Below, one piece after another: positions 12,488 to 22,695 of a stretch of 64,000 nucleotides of DNA. The notes below the pieces were generated by a model. It did not search any database and was not told the DNA's origin. It saw only the letters and a list, made by a program, of their open reading frames with translations. A program made the position numbers and the translations under genes. This stretch comes from Arachnopeziza araneosa (Eukaryota > Ascomycota > Leotiomycetes > Helotiales > Arachnopezizaceae): assembly GCA_003988855.1 (NCBI GenBank), contig QYAI01000003.1, forward strand, positions 558,001-622,000, written 5' to 3'. Every line of letters starts with the position of its first letter. Position 1 is the stretch's first letter.

Positions 12488-15400
12488 ATGGCTCTCTCCA
12501 GCCGCTTTGCAGGTCGTTCGAACTCCCTCCTCCGCCAGGTCACTGCTGCTGCTTCCAGTCCTGCCAGGAGAGGCTTTACAACACGGACAACAAGATGTCT
12601 CTACGCCAAAAACGAGGTTCTTTCCAACAAGACCCCCAAATATGCAAGACTTTTTTCCAGCACCTCTCTCTGCAGGGATCAGACCCAAACAGCCCCGAAT
12701 GCCAAAGCCTATTTAGAGAGCGGCGTCATAAAGGGAGCCGCAAATCCAGTGAATGTTAAAAAAGTCTTGGTTATTGGCAGTGGTGGACTCAGCATTGGTC
12801 AAGCTGGAGAATTTGATTATTCAGGTTAGTCGTCCCAAACTCCTTCTCCAGAGTTCATGAGTCATTCGAGCACTTTGCTGCCCTTATGGACCCTCACTCA
12901 TGCTTCAATTGAGCTTTCACTCTCACGCTACACAACCCTAATAGCTTCCTTATAGGTTCTCAAGCTCTCAAGGCCCTTAAAGAGGCTGGGGTCTCTTCTG
13001 TCCTCATAAACCCGAACATTGCAACAATCCAGACCGCTCATGTCCTTAGCGATGAAGTCTATTACCTCCCCGTTACGCCAGAGTATGTCACCTACGTCAT
13101 AGAACGCGAGAGGCCAGATGGAATTTTCCTTACCTTTGGTGGCCAAACCGCCCTTAACCTTGGCGTCCAAATGCAGCGGATGGGAATTTTCGAACGGTAC
13201 GGGGTGAAGGTTTTGGGAACAAGCATCAAGACACTTGAGACGAGTGAGGATCGAGATCTTTTTGCTAAGGCACTTGGCGAAATCAACATTCCAATCGCAC
13301 AGTCCATTGCGGTCGGTACTGTGGATGAAGCATTGGAAGCAGCTAAAGGAATTGGATATCCCATTATTGTACGGGCTGCGTACGCTCTTGGAGGTCTCGG
13401 TTCGGGATTTGCTAATAATGAGGACGAGTTGCGAAACATGTCTGCAAGATCCTTGACATTGTCTCCTCAGATCTTGGTCGAGAAGTCTCTCAAGGGGTGG
13501 AAAGAGGTTGAGTATGAGGTTGTCCGAGATGCAAGCAACAACTGCATCACAGTCTGTAACATGGAAAACTTTGATCCACTAGGCATTCACACTGGTGATT
13601 CCATTGTCGTGGCTCCTAGTCAAACTTTGAGCGACGAAGAATATCACATGCTTCGTTCAGCGGCCATCAAGATTGTTAGGCACTTGGGGGTAGTAGGAGA
13701 GTGCAATGTACAATACGCTTTGCAGCCTGATGGACTTGACTACCGTGTTATCGAAGTCAATGCACGCCTTTCCCGCTCGTCAGCCCTCGCCTCAAAAGCT
13801 ACCGGCTATCCTCTTGCATATACTGCAGCGAAGATTGGGCTGGGCCACACCCTTCCGGAACTGCCAAACGCTGTCACAAAGACTACTACAGCAAACTTCG
13901 AGCCTTCTTTGGACTACATAGTCACAAAAATCCCTCGCTGGGATTTAGCTAAGTTCCAGCATGTCAAGCGCGACATAGGTAGTGCTATGAAATCTGTCGG
14001 CGAAGTTATGGCTATTGGTAGGACTTTTGAGGAGTCGATCCAAAAAGCCATCCGCCAAGTTGACCCTCGGTTCGTTGGTTTCCAAGGTGATAAATTTGAC
14101 GACCTGGATTACGAACTCGCAAATCCCACAGATCGTCGCTGGTTGGCTGTTGGCCAAGCAATGCTCCATGAGGGCTACACTGTTGACCGTATTCATGAGC
14201 TAAGCAAGATTGATAAGTGGTTCTTATATAAGCTACAAAACATTGTTGAGTGTACTCACGAGCTTGAAGATGTTGGCAGCCTTTCTGGGCTCAAGAGAGA
14301 GCTCATGATGAAAGCTAAGAAGATGGGTTTCTCTGACCGACAGATTGCCAATGCTGTTAAAAGTACCGAAGACGAAGTTAGATCTCTCAGGAAAAAGTTT
14401 GGCATCACACCCTTCGTTAAGAAAATCGACACTCTTGCCGCAGAGTTCCCGGCTTCGACGAATTATTTTGTTTGTCTCTCCATTCCCTTTCATTCGAGCT
14501 CCAGAATTTGAGAGATGTCTCGAGAGCTGAGTAGCCGCATATCTGTGGGGCATCGGCTTTTGAAATATCTCCAAATTCTGTTCTCCCTAACAAATTTCGG
14601 CGATCAAAATGCTGATTGAATGATAGTACACCACGTACAACGCCACGACACACGATGTTACCTTTGATGACCACGGAATCATCATCTTGGGCTCAGGCGT
14701 TTATCGAATCGGCAGTTCAGTGGAATTTGACTGGTGTGCTGTGAGTGCGACACAGACACTCAAAGAGATGGGCAAGGAAACTGTCATGATCAATGTGAGT
14801 TAGATTTTTTTTTTAGATGAACCTACCGATGGACCAACCGATGGACCTACTCTCTGGATGGACCTTCTCGTTGGAACACTCTCAGCTGGGTACACCTTCC
14901 CGCTGAACAAACCCGCCTGCTGGAGGCACCTTCTGGATGGACGTCTTTGGGATACCCAGGGCAGCACCTGCCTTGGATGAACCTCAACAAAAGTACTTTT
15001 GTCGCTCTCCTCAACACTCTTCACTTCTTACCATCACATCCATCACCTCCAGCACCTGCAGAACCTCCTCATACGCTGCCGTTGAGGTTCCCTAGCACTG
15101 TTCTACTCTCAATTGGACGACATCCATTCCCTATAACAACCTTATATACTGGAATCAACTGTGCTGATTTCCACCACAATGGCGTCCGAAGCCGCTACCC
15201 TTTTCCAACTTGTCATGCTGATCACTTGGACATGTCTCAATGATACGCCTTTCAATGAGAAGCATATCCTCTTTGCTCGGTTCTTTACAAGTCAAGCAGA
15301 TATTGAAGAGGCAGCCACAGCAGCTTCCATTGTCTTTTATCCTGGTCTATTCGAGGTACTAACAGCTGCTACTCTACCTACTTTCCAATTCTTCAAGGGC

Positions 15401-17984
15401 CTACCAACAGATACTTCTTCAGATCGCTAGGGTATCTATGTGCTTGTCCTCGAAAAACCTGATTGTCGGTCTAGAGCTTATATCGGCTCTAGAACTTGTG
15501 CTTCTAACGGTGTCCGCGTTCGACTCAAACAGTATCATGATGGGTTTTTACTGCCTCGTTTTGTCAAAGAGTCTCTTGATGAAGGATTCACGATCGTTCG
15601 CAAGGGACTGCTCTGCTGGGCTCCACTACCGACTGCTGCTAACGTTCCTGTTTTTCGCCCTTTATTCCTCACTCTAGAAGCTGCATTTACCTATATATTC
15701 TGGGCATTGAAAGCAGTCAAGGGAGATTATGGCATGGGTCATATCTGTCTCTGGGACCGCACGGAACTCGAGTATGATGGCCTCTGTTCTCACTGTTGCT
15801 TGAACGAGGGGATCCGTGGCAACTTTGACCTTTCTCCTGAGCAGCTTGAAGCCCGAGCCGCTGATCAGGAGAAGAAGTGTGTGGCGCTGAAAGCTCTCAA
15901 TGGTACGAATTGGCACCATAAACAGATGGAGACAAACTACGGTGAATACATGGGTGCCGTTAGCGCGAGAAAAGCCAGATCCAGAGCCAAAAGTCCAGAG
16001 CGGGAACGGAAGCTTCAAGCAAACCGCGTCGCAAAGGCTCTAGCAGCAAAGACTTATCACTGTACCCGATGCGATATAACATTTGACACGAAGCAATCGT
16101 TTCAAAACTATCTCAAATCCCCCAAGCACGCCCGAAAGGGGACCGAATCGGAGAACCCGTTTAGATGCGTTGCCTGCAACCTTGGCTTCGCTCACAACAA
16201 TTCCCTGAACCGTCATTTCAAGTCAGAGCGCCATGCTAAGAACACGGCTGCGTCTTCGAGCTCCCAGCTCGAATAGACGCTGTCGAGTTCTCGAAAAGTA
16301 CTTTTGGACCTTTTGGACCCCGGACTTCCGGATTCATATTTTTCTTTCATGTCTACCATTGATAACCATCATCAACCATTGCTAATTTTCTATTCCAAGT
16401 TTAATCCAGAGACGTACAGCACAGGCCTGTATTCCTTCATTCCAGCTATTCGCAAAACTAATTTTCCACAGATTTTGATACTGCTGACAAGCTCTATTTC
16501 GAAGAGCTGAGTTACGAGCGTGTCATGGATATCTACGAGCTTGAAGCTGCTACTGGTATCGTTGTTTCCGTCGGTGGCCAGCTCCCTCAAAATATTGCAC
16601 TTCGTCTTCAAGAAACTGGCGGAGCTAATATCCTCGGTACCAATCCTCTCGATATCGACAAGGCAGAAGACAGACAAAAGTTTTCCGAGATTCTGGACAG
16701 CATAGGAGTGGACCAACCCGCGTGGAAAGAGCTTACTTCCGTCGCCGACGCTGAGGCATTCGCTGAGGAAGTCAACTACCCTGTCCTCGTCCGACCTAGT
16801 TATGTTCTTTCCGGTGCGGCCATGACTGTTATCCGAAGCAAGGATGAGCTCAAGGAAAAGCTTGAAGCTGCTAGCAATGTTTCCCCAGATCATCCAGTCG
16901 TCATTACCAAGTTTATTGAAGGAGCGCAAGAAATCGATGTAGACGCTGTTGGATCCAAGGGTGAGCTTATTGTCCATGCCGTCAGTGAGCATGTCGAGCA
17001 GGCTGGAGTTCACTCTGGTGATGCTACCCTCGTTCTCCCTCCCGCTTCTCTGGATCAAACCACAATGGATCGTGTCAAGGAAATCGCTGTCAAAGTCGCC
17101 AAGGCTTGGAGTATCACCGGCCCTTTTAACATGCAAATCATTAAGGCTGAGGACCCCAACGGAGGTCTTCCTCAACTTAAAGTCATTGAATGTAACTTGC
17201 GTGCTTCCCGTTCCTTCCCATTTGTCAGCAAAGTTCTCGGTCTTAACTTCGTTGAGGTGGCGACTAAGGCTCTTGTTGGAGAGGGTGTTCCAGAACCCAC
17301 TGATCTTATGAAGATCAAACGTGATTATCTCGCGACAAAAGTCCCTCAGTTTTCATGGACTCGTCTTGCCGGTGCCGACCCTTTCTTGGGTGTGGAAATG
17401 GCTAGCACTGGTGAGATCGCTTGTTTCGGTAAAGATCTCATCGATGCCTACTGGACCTCTCTTCAAGCAACCATGAACTTCCGTATGCCGGAACCAGGAG
17501 AAGGTCTGTTGTTTGGTGGCGACATCTCCAAAGATACTCTCACAAGCATTGTTGATTACCTCTCGCCACTTGGCTACAAGCTATTTGCTGCCGAGCAGGA
17601 GGTCAAGCAATTCCTCGAGTCAACCGCCAAGAATAACGTCAGCATTGAAATCATTGAATTTCCCACAGAAGACAAGAGGGCTTTGAGAGAAGTCTTCCAG
17701 AAGTACAATATCCGAGGAGTCTTCAATCTGGCTCAGGCTAGAGGAAAGACAGTTCTGGATGTTGACTATGTCATGCGCCGAAATGCAGTTGATTTCGGTG
17801 TACCGCTCTTCATGGAGCCAAAGGTAAATCTCACCATGATCACATCCATCGTATAAGCACTAACTATAAGTAATAGACCGCCGAGCTCTTTGCCCAGTGT
17901 ATGAGTGTGAAGCTCCCGAGAAAGGAGGGTATTCCAGGCGAGGTTCGTCGGTGGTCTGATTTTATCGGCGGCAAGCCTTTGTAG
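12488..17984 (+). CDS. CPA2: Carbamoyl-phosphate synthase, arginine-specific, large chain, mitochondrial
   Basis: Makes carbamoyl phosphate for arginine synthesis with the small glutaminase subunit. Six exons (12488-12824, 12956-14469, 14627-14794, 16400-16424, 16472-17823, 17877-17984) give 1167 residues, the usual length. The N-terminus (MALSSRFAGRSNSLLRQ...) is Arg/Ser-rich with no acidic residues and looks like a mitochondrial presequence. The first carboxyphosphate half begins near residue 92 (VLVIGSGGLSIGQAG). The second half shows the ATP-grasp and the C-terminal MGS-like domain (KYNIRGVFNLAQARGKTV). The third intron uses the unusual donor TTT/GTTTGT. The fourth (14795-16399, 1605 nt) contains another gene. 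The next exon is only 25 nt, and the following intron appears to begin with GC. Skipping that exon shifts the frame, so it must be used if the gene is functional. It encodes FNPETYSTD where the family has [YC]NPETVSTD. Confidence 0.93.
14470..14626 (+). other. CPA2 intron with weak donor
   Basis: Required to keep frame between residues NYF and YTTYN of carbamoyl-phosphate synthase. The donor reads GTTTGT and the acceptor GATAG, preceded by a good branch-like CTGAT. The length is 157 nt. It lies only 168 nt upstream of the 1.6-kb intron. Confidence 0.75.
14816..14864 (+). repeat. 12-bp tandem repeat at left end of nested insert
   Basis: Three consecutive 12-bp units (GATGAACCTACC, GATGGACCAACC, GATGGACCTACT at 14816-14851) are followed by another GATGGACC at 14857. 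They start just after the T-tract that follows the donor site of the giant intron. Related GGACC words recur at the other end (16307-16320). They may mark the element's left terminus. Confidence 0.7.
14989..15001. repeat. Palindromic repeat, left copy (AAAAGTACTTTTG)
   Basis: A 12-bp perfect palindrome AAAAGTACTTTT plus G. An identical 13-mer lies at 16294-16306, so the two bracket the nested gene: 178 nt before its ATG and 18 nt after its stop. It could be a terminal repeat, a duplicated target or a binding site. Confidence 0.7.
15179..16276 (+). CDS. Intron-nested GIY-YIG nuclease-like protein with C2H2 zinc fingers
   Basis: Best model: exons 15179-15355 and 15431-16276, 340 residues, start context CCACAATGG. 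The spliced protein has GIY at residues 60-62, YIG at 76-78, Arg at 88/90 and a candidate catalytic Glu at 142 (TLEAAFTYIFW), matching the GIY-YIG nuclease order. A Cys/His-rich linker (DGLCSHCCLNEG) and a basic region (residues ~225-265) follow. Finger one is CX2CX12[Y]X5H (first His replaced by Tyr at ~286). Finger two is a complete CX2CX12HX5H at 305-327. I recall related uncharacterised proteins as multicopy in fungal genomes. The 75-nt segment 15356-15430 is a multiple of three and is open until a TAG just before GIY, so it may be an intron or the gene may carry a nonsense codon. The gene lies in the sense strand of a CPA2 intron and would need its own promoter. Confidence 0.68.
16294..16306. 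repeat. Palindromic repeat, right copy (AAAAGTACTTTTG)
   Basis: Identical to 14989-15001, starting 18 nt after the stop of the nested gene. It is followed by GGACCTTTTGGACC, echoing the GGACC words at the left end of the insert. Confidence 0.7.
16400..16424 (+). other. 25-nt CPA2 microexon between the giant intron and a GC-AG intron
   Basis: Codes for FNPETYST plus the first base of Asp (residues 674-682). Frame demands its inclusion: 25 nt restores the phase between MIN and FDTADK. The following intron (16425-16471, 47 nt) starts GCCTGT and ends CCACAG, with a CTAAT branch-like site. The only nearby GT donor would create an immediate stop. The Tyr in place of the Val of NPETVSTD is unusual for the family. 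Confidence 0.75.
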
Positions 17985-18643
17985 ATAATTTGCACCTTCT
18001 TTACCGCACTGTTCTATGGCATTTTCCTAGCAATATTCAACAGGCGTATACAAAAAATCTTAGATAGTGGTCCAGTTTGATAAAAAGTTATTCCTTATAT
18101 TTTGAAGACGAAGCTTTGATTTTTGCTCGAAAGCTGCATTATTTCTGGTCTCACCGCCAAGACAACCGTAATTGTCCTATATCTACACCAACAATCGAAA
18201 CATCCAGAGAATTGTTTTAATAGAATTTATTCCAGATAAGGGTTATCAACTTGAGAGTCGCTAAATGCGATATACATTGAATTCGTGGAACCCTTAGTGT
18301 GCTGACTTGGTGATTAGTGCTTGCCAGTGGAGATGGGATATTGTCCATCTGAAAATCGGTATACTCCCAAGTAAAAAAAAGTAAGGATAGAAAACTTATA
18401 CTGAATAGTTCTCCATATTTTATTTCTTCGTATGCCTAAGTGGCTACTTAAGCTCAAATCATACACCATTGCAATGCTCGCAGCCCAGACCTATGCTACG
18501 CCCTCGTCATAAATGCACCGTTTTCCACGCCTAAGTCTCATCTATTTGTGAAGGACCATACCACCCACCAATCTCGTTCAGCGATCGAAGCCCATCTAGT
18601 TAGGATTTCCTATATCCACAGGTTCAAGCTAGTTGAGGTTCCC
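17985..18643. other. Convergent intergenic region between CPA2 and NPL4
   Basis: A 659-bp AT-rich stretch between two converging genes, expected to hold both 3' UTRs. No coding frame or RNA gene was recognised. Confidence 0.5.
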
Positions 18644-20729
18644 TTAATCTAGCCTTACCCCGCCGAACTCCTTAGCAAGACGTTTGGTGCTAGAGCGACC
18701 ATCACTGTCATCTGGTGATGGACGTTTAGGGGGTCTCTCACCAGTCGATTCTAGTATTGCTACCAATGTTTGCCAGCCAGGTGTTCCAAGAAGTTGGTAT
18801 CCATCAGCAAGGTCATGCTGCGTAGCCAGCTTACACAACAGTGCCTCCTCTTCCTATATTTAAATTAGATCCGGACAATATTCAGCAGATAATTAGCTTC
18901 TCAACTTACCCTGTTCAGCCATCCGTATCCATGAAGGAAGCACAATAAATGGAAATCGGAGACCGCTAGAACACCTTCACCTGATTTTTTGAAACCTCCA
19001 CTTTTGTCTATTCCCAGCTGTCTAGAAATAGAGTTAAGATCTTGATCGATACCGAGAACTGCACGATTCTCGATTGGAAATGTATGCTCGCTTGCCCTGA
19101 AAACGGGCTTAGGGTCACTAGGAAAGCCATACGTCAAGGTGACGAGGAGATATTCGACAGGGAATGTTGGTTTGGCGTTTTCCTGAACACTAGCACCATA
19201 TTCGTTGATTTTGCGATAAAACACTTCCGGGATATAGCGAGTACGACTTTCGGAACCGTCATCCTCTTGCTCACTTCGGACCAGCATAACGGCAGGATCA
19301 GCACAAGGCTCGACAATGTCGGCCCTCACCATCTCAACCGCTGAGTTCGAAACCTGATATGCAGATATAGAGATTTTTCCTGATTCATCGCCCGATACTA
19401 CACAAGTGACAAAGTTTGAGCCAAATCTTCCGCTATCGCTCCATTTTGTAGGGTTTGGGTGTTGTGCTTGAAGTCGGGCAGCAAATGCTATTTCGAGGGA
19501 AGACAGATAGTATGAATCTATGTGTCTTTTGCAGATGACAGAACCATCATCTTTACCTGCATCTAGCAGATCGGTCCAAATGACTCCAACTTTCTCTAGA
19601 CCACATAATCTCGCCACCTCGTCAATATCCTTTTCATTCTCCCACTCGTTTAGCGTAATGCCATCAATCTCATCCACTTGCGGCGGCTCATAAATCGCTT
19701 CTACGATGGCTTTCACGCCCAACGGAACCTCTGTGTATTCAGCGTAGCGACCATACAGATACCCTAAACGCTGTCCCCCGCCCTTTCTCCAGAAATCAAG
19801 CAGATTTTCGATGAGTTTGGAATTCGCAAATTCAACATGATCAACCATTCGGAATGACTGAGGCTGCAAGGTAATAGCGCTTGGTTGGCACTTTGTACAA
19901 ATACCTTCCGGCCACTGTGGATGCCCTGATGGACAGTCTCGTTTTACTCGATAGTAAGGTTCTGTAAGCGGAGGCATGAAGGAGCTTCCTAGTTCTGGCT
20001 TGTTTGTTGCCGAGTTTATTTTTCGCAAGTAAGAGTGGAATGAGAGATTTTTGATCTTCTTTTCTGCTAGATATTCTGCATTGAATGGTTCCAGTGGCAT
20101 ACAATAGTCACACATTCCTTTCTCTCCATGCCTGCACATTTTCAGATCCCGTTTTCGAGGAATTTTGCCATCTTTCCTATCCAAAGTATCGTCCAGCGCC
20201 GATTGCCGAACAGTTTCCCAAGGGTTCTTGATCTTTTCTGACGGCGATAAGACTGGGAAAGAGTTTACCGGAGTGTCTTGGGTTGGAAGTATAGCATGTC
20301 CGTTCAGCCGGTTGGTTGAAGACACAATATGAGGCTTGGAGGCAGATGTGGCGTCATCGGAGTTTCCGTTGGACAGTATTTCAAGAGTCTTGTACTTGAT
20401 AAAGACAATGTCGCCATGACTGTCGAAAATAATTAGTTAGTTGCTTGCAAAGAAATAAACAGCAGTCTCTACCTCAAGCCAATCTGTGAGACTTTGTACT
20501 TAGCTATATCTTTCAACAGCCTAGCATCTCCACCTTCTGGCTTGTTGGACACCGTCAACGTGCTGAAGTCGACAGTTGAAGGGAGGACTTGAGAAAGCTG
20601 CAGCACAAAAGTTAACATTTGCTTTCAACATACATCACTACACACCTTCTCTGCAAGCTGACCAAAGGTCTCTGACGGCTCAATGCTGATACGAACAGTC
20701 CCATCGGGTCCACGGAACCTGAGGAGCAT
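18644..20729 (-). CDS. NPL4: NPL4, Cdc48/p97 cofactor
   Basis: Npl4 pairs with Ufd1 to bring ubiquitinated substrates to Cdc48 for ER-associated degradation and other extraction events. Four exons (20729-20646, 20597-20473, 20419-18910, 18853-18644) give 642 residues. The N-terminal ubiquitin-like domain starts MLLRFRGPDGTVRI. The Npl4 zinc-binding region shows CRHGEKGMCDYC near residue 166 and CPSGHPQWPEGICTKC near 228. The MPN-like domain follows (VGVIWTDLLDAGKDDGSV) without a JAMM metalloprotease motif, normal for Npl4. The C-terminus (GYGWLNREEEALLCKL) fits the family. Introns are 48, 53 and 56 nt with GTGTGT, GTAGAG and GTAAGT donors. Confidence 0.95.
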
Positions 20730-21202
20730 GGTGTTTTTTTGCCCGCGTGTCGGATTCTAAGTGCGCCGCGAGAAGTTCCCAGCAGTTTAGACTGGTTTTG
20801 AGATAAGATCGGGTGTGTTGTGGAGGATAACTGAGTGGAACAGGTCGAAAGGTAGAGACAAAGGGTAGGTCGGGAAGGGAAGAATAGGGTAGAATTATTC
20901 GAGGAAATCAAAAGAAAGCAGTCGAGTTGAGAGCTCAAGCAGGTACCATCGCCTTGTTCACGTCACGACGTAGCCGCCTGAGCGGCCGCCTGCCCGCCAA
21001 TGGCGCCCCCCGATATTTACCCGTTCCGTTCCTAATAGCTGGCCTCATCATTCATCAAAATAACCTCTCGAAATAATTTGAGTACAGTAACACGCCTTTG
21101 CCCAACTAGTTGCAACGAATATCTTCCAACTTCCAAAGCAGCTCTTCTACTCAGACAGTCACTAAAATTCATGAAAGATACTAGCATTTCATAGTTGTCG
21201 TA
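20730..21202. promoter_or_regulatory. Divergent promoter NPL4 / SEC66
   Basis: A 473-bp gap between two divergent start codons. It includes a CRE-like TTCACGTCACGACG stretch near 20957-20970 and a GC-rich patch (20980-21015). Both genes act at the ER (degradation and protein import), so co-control is conceivable, but nothing here proves it. Confidence 0.45.
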
Positions 21203-21993
21203 ATGTTCGACATCGATTGGATTGGGCTCTCTGTCCCATTTGCGTACATTGCCGTGCTTGTTGGCTCCCTCATCACATTTTCATCTGTTTATCGCAAACG
21301 GAAAGCTGGTTTGTGTTTGCTAACACCATAAAAGCATACTGCGACTAATAAAACTTAGCCAAATCTGCGACTCTAGCGCCGTGGTTTCCACCACATACGC
21401 AGCGGGATATTTACTTGTCGCTACTTCATTATGAACCAGAGGAGGGTAAAGAAAAGTCCCCCGCGGTACCAGATAGTCTGAAACGTGCGGCTTTGCTGCG
21501 ACGAGCATTCGAGGACATCCACCGAATTATTCAGATCAGAAGTGCAAAGCAAGCATGCAGTACACTTTTGCAGCGGGGCAGTGTGGGAGATGACCTTTGG
21601 CAACGATTCCTCAGAGCAGAAAAGGAGATGGAAGAAGAGCTTAGAGATGTGGTGATGGAGGTCAGCCTCAATTTTCCTTTTTTTTTAAGTCGATGCTAAA
21701 TATTATAGGCCAATGGTTTACATCCGAATTGGGGCCAAACCATATTCCAGTCTGCAAATGAGATGGCAGCGAATACCGTTGCCCGAAAACGACTTGAAGA
21801 AATTCAAAGTCAGGCCTCTAGTGAGAAAGACTGGTGGGAGAAACGGAGATTGTCGATTCAGTCGGAATTAATGAAGGAACTCGATTCCGACAAGGCCCCA
21901 ACAAGCAAGAGTGGTATTGATGAAGACGCCATTTTAGTCGAGGGTGGTGGACCTGCTGTAGGAAGCATACGAAAGAAGAAAGGCAAGAATTAA
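21203..21993 (+). CDS. SEC66: ER translocation protein Sec66 (Sec71)
   Basis: A subunit of the Sec62/63 complex that drives post-translational import into the ER. Three exons (21203-21308, 21359-21660, 21709-21993) give 230 residues. The protein starts MFDIDWIGLSVPFAYIAVLV with one N-terminal membrane segment (about residues 8-28) and a cytosolic remainder. The core PWFPPHTQRDIYLSLLH and RAFEDIHRIIQIRSAKQA regions are typical of the Sec66 family, as is the Lys-rich tail. Introns are 50 and 48 nt. It lies divergent from NPL4. Confidence 0.92.
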
Positions 21994-22695
21994 TAAATTG
22001 CTTGAGATGCGCTGGCTTATTCGGTACATTATTGCATTTCTGGAGTTGCAAATGGAGTAAGAGGCGTTCAAGACAATCGCATCTGGCGTACTGTACGATA
22101 ATTTGCGGTCTAACCTCGATAGTCATATGGTTGGCAAAGAGGCTTAAAATTGAACCGCGATAAAACAAAGGGGTATACAGCGAAACATATGCTTGGCAAG
22201 TACCAGTATTTTTCTTTTGTTGGGAAAAATGGCGTTGTCTTAGTCTTAGAGGTGGTCCTCGATGCTCAATTGATCTTTGTTACTCTGTCTTGACGCTTTT
22301 CTTTTTGACTTGTTCATCGAAGAACGGGGAGCAAATTTTGAATCACAAAGACATTCATAGGACAAAATTAGAAAGCCGTATCAAAATAGCTCAAAGGCCT
22401 TAGTGAGACAAAGCTATCGACTTCTCGAAGGCAAAGGAAAACATATATACAAAGACTTGCAGGTCTTGTTCAAAAGGCGTAGCTCCCTTCAGATCTTTGC
22501 TTATCCAACATTGTCAAACCAGTTCCAAAACATTCTACATTTCCAAGAGCTAACTGGTCATCCAAGCTGCTGGCAGCTTTTAGAACAATATTTTCCATTT
22601 GAATCACAATCTTGCATTGGATAAATAGATCATTTATCGCTTTCCCCAGCTTCAAACCCACTGCAACATTACGAATCCCCTACAAACCAAGCCAA
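21994..22695. other. Intergenic, no feature recognised
   Basis: 702 bp between tandem genes. No convincing coding frame. A 28-codon in-frame extension upstream of the 22696 ATG has no coding character. Confidence 0.4.

Larger units (their letters stand above)
14795..16399 (+). other. Giant 1605-nt intron of CPA2 holding a nested gene
   Basis: The donor AAT/GTGAGT and acceptor ATTCCAAG/TTT are both in phase with flanking exons. Apart from the 230-nt EMC6 intron, every other intron I could place in this window is 41-160 nt, so this one is an outlier. It holds, in order: a T-tract, a 12-bp tandem repeat, a palindromic 13-bp repeat, a same-strand gene for a GIY-YIG plus C2H2 protein, the second copy of the palindrome 18 nt after that gene's stop, and about 95 nt of acceptor region. 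It interrupts codons of the invariant NPETVSTD motif region, the sort of conserved site favoured by homing elements. Confidence 0.8.

Noticed and set aside
16425..16429. GT donor four bases downstream of the CPS microexon end
   Set aside because: Using it would put a stop codon directly after the junction; the GC donor is the only in-frame choice.
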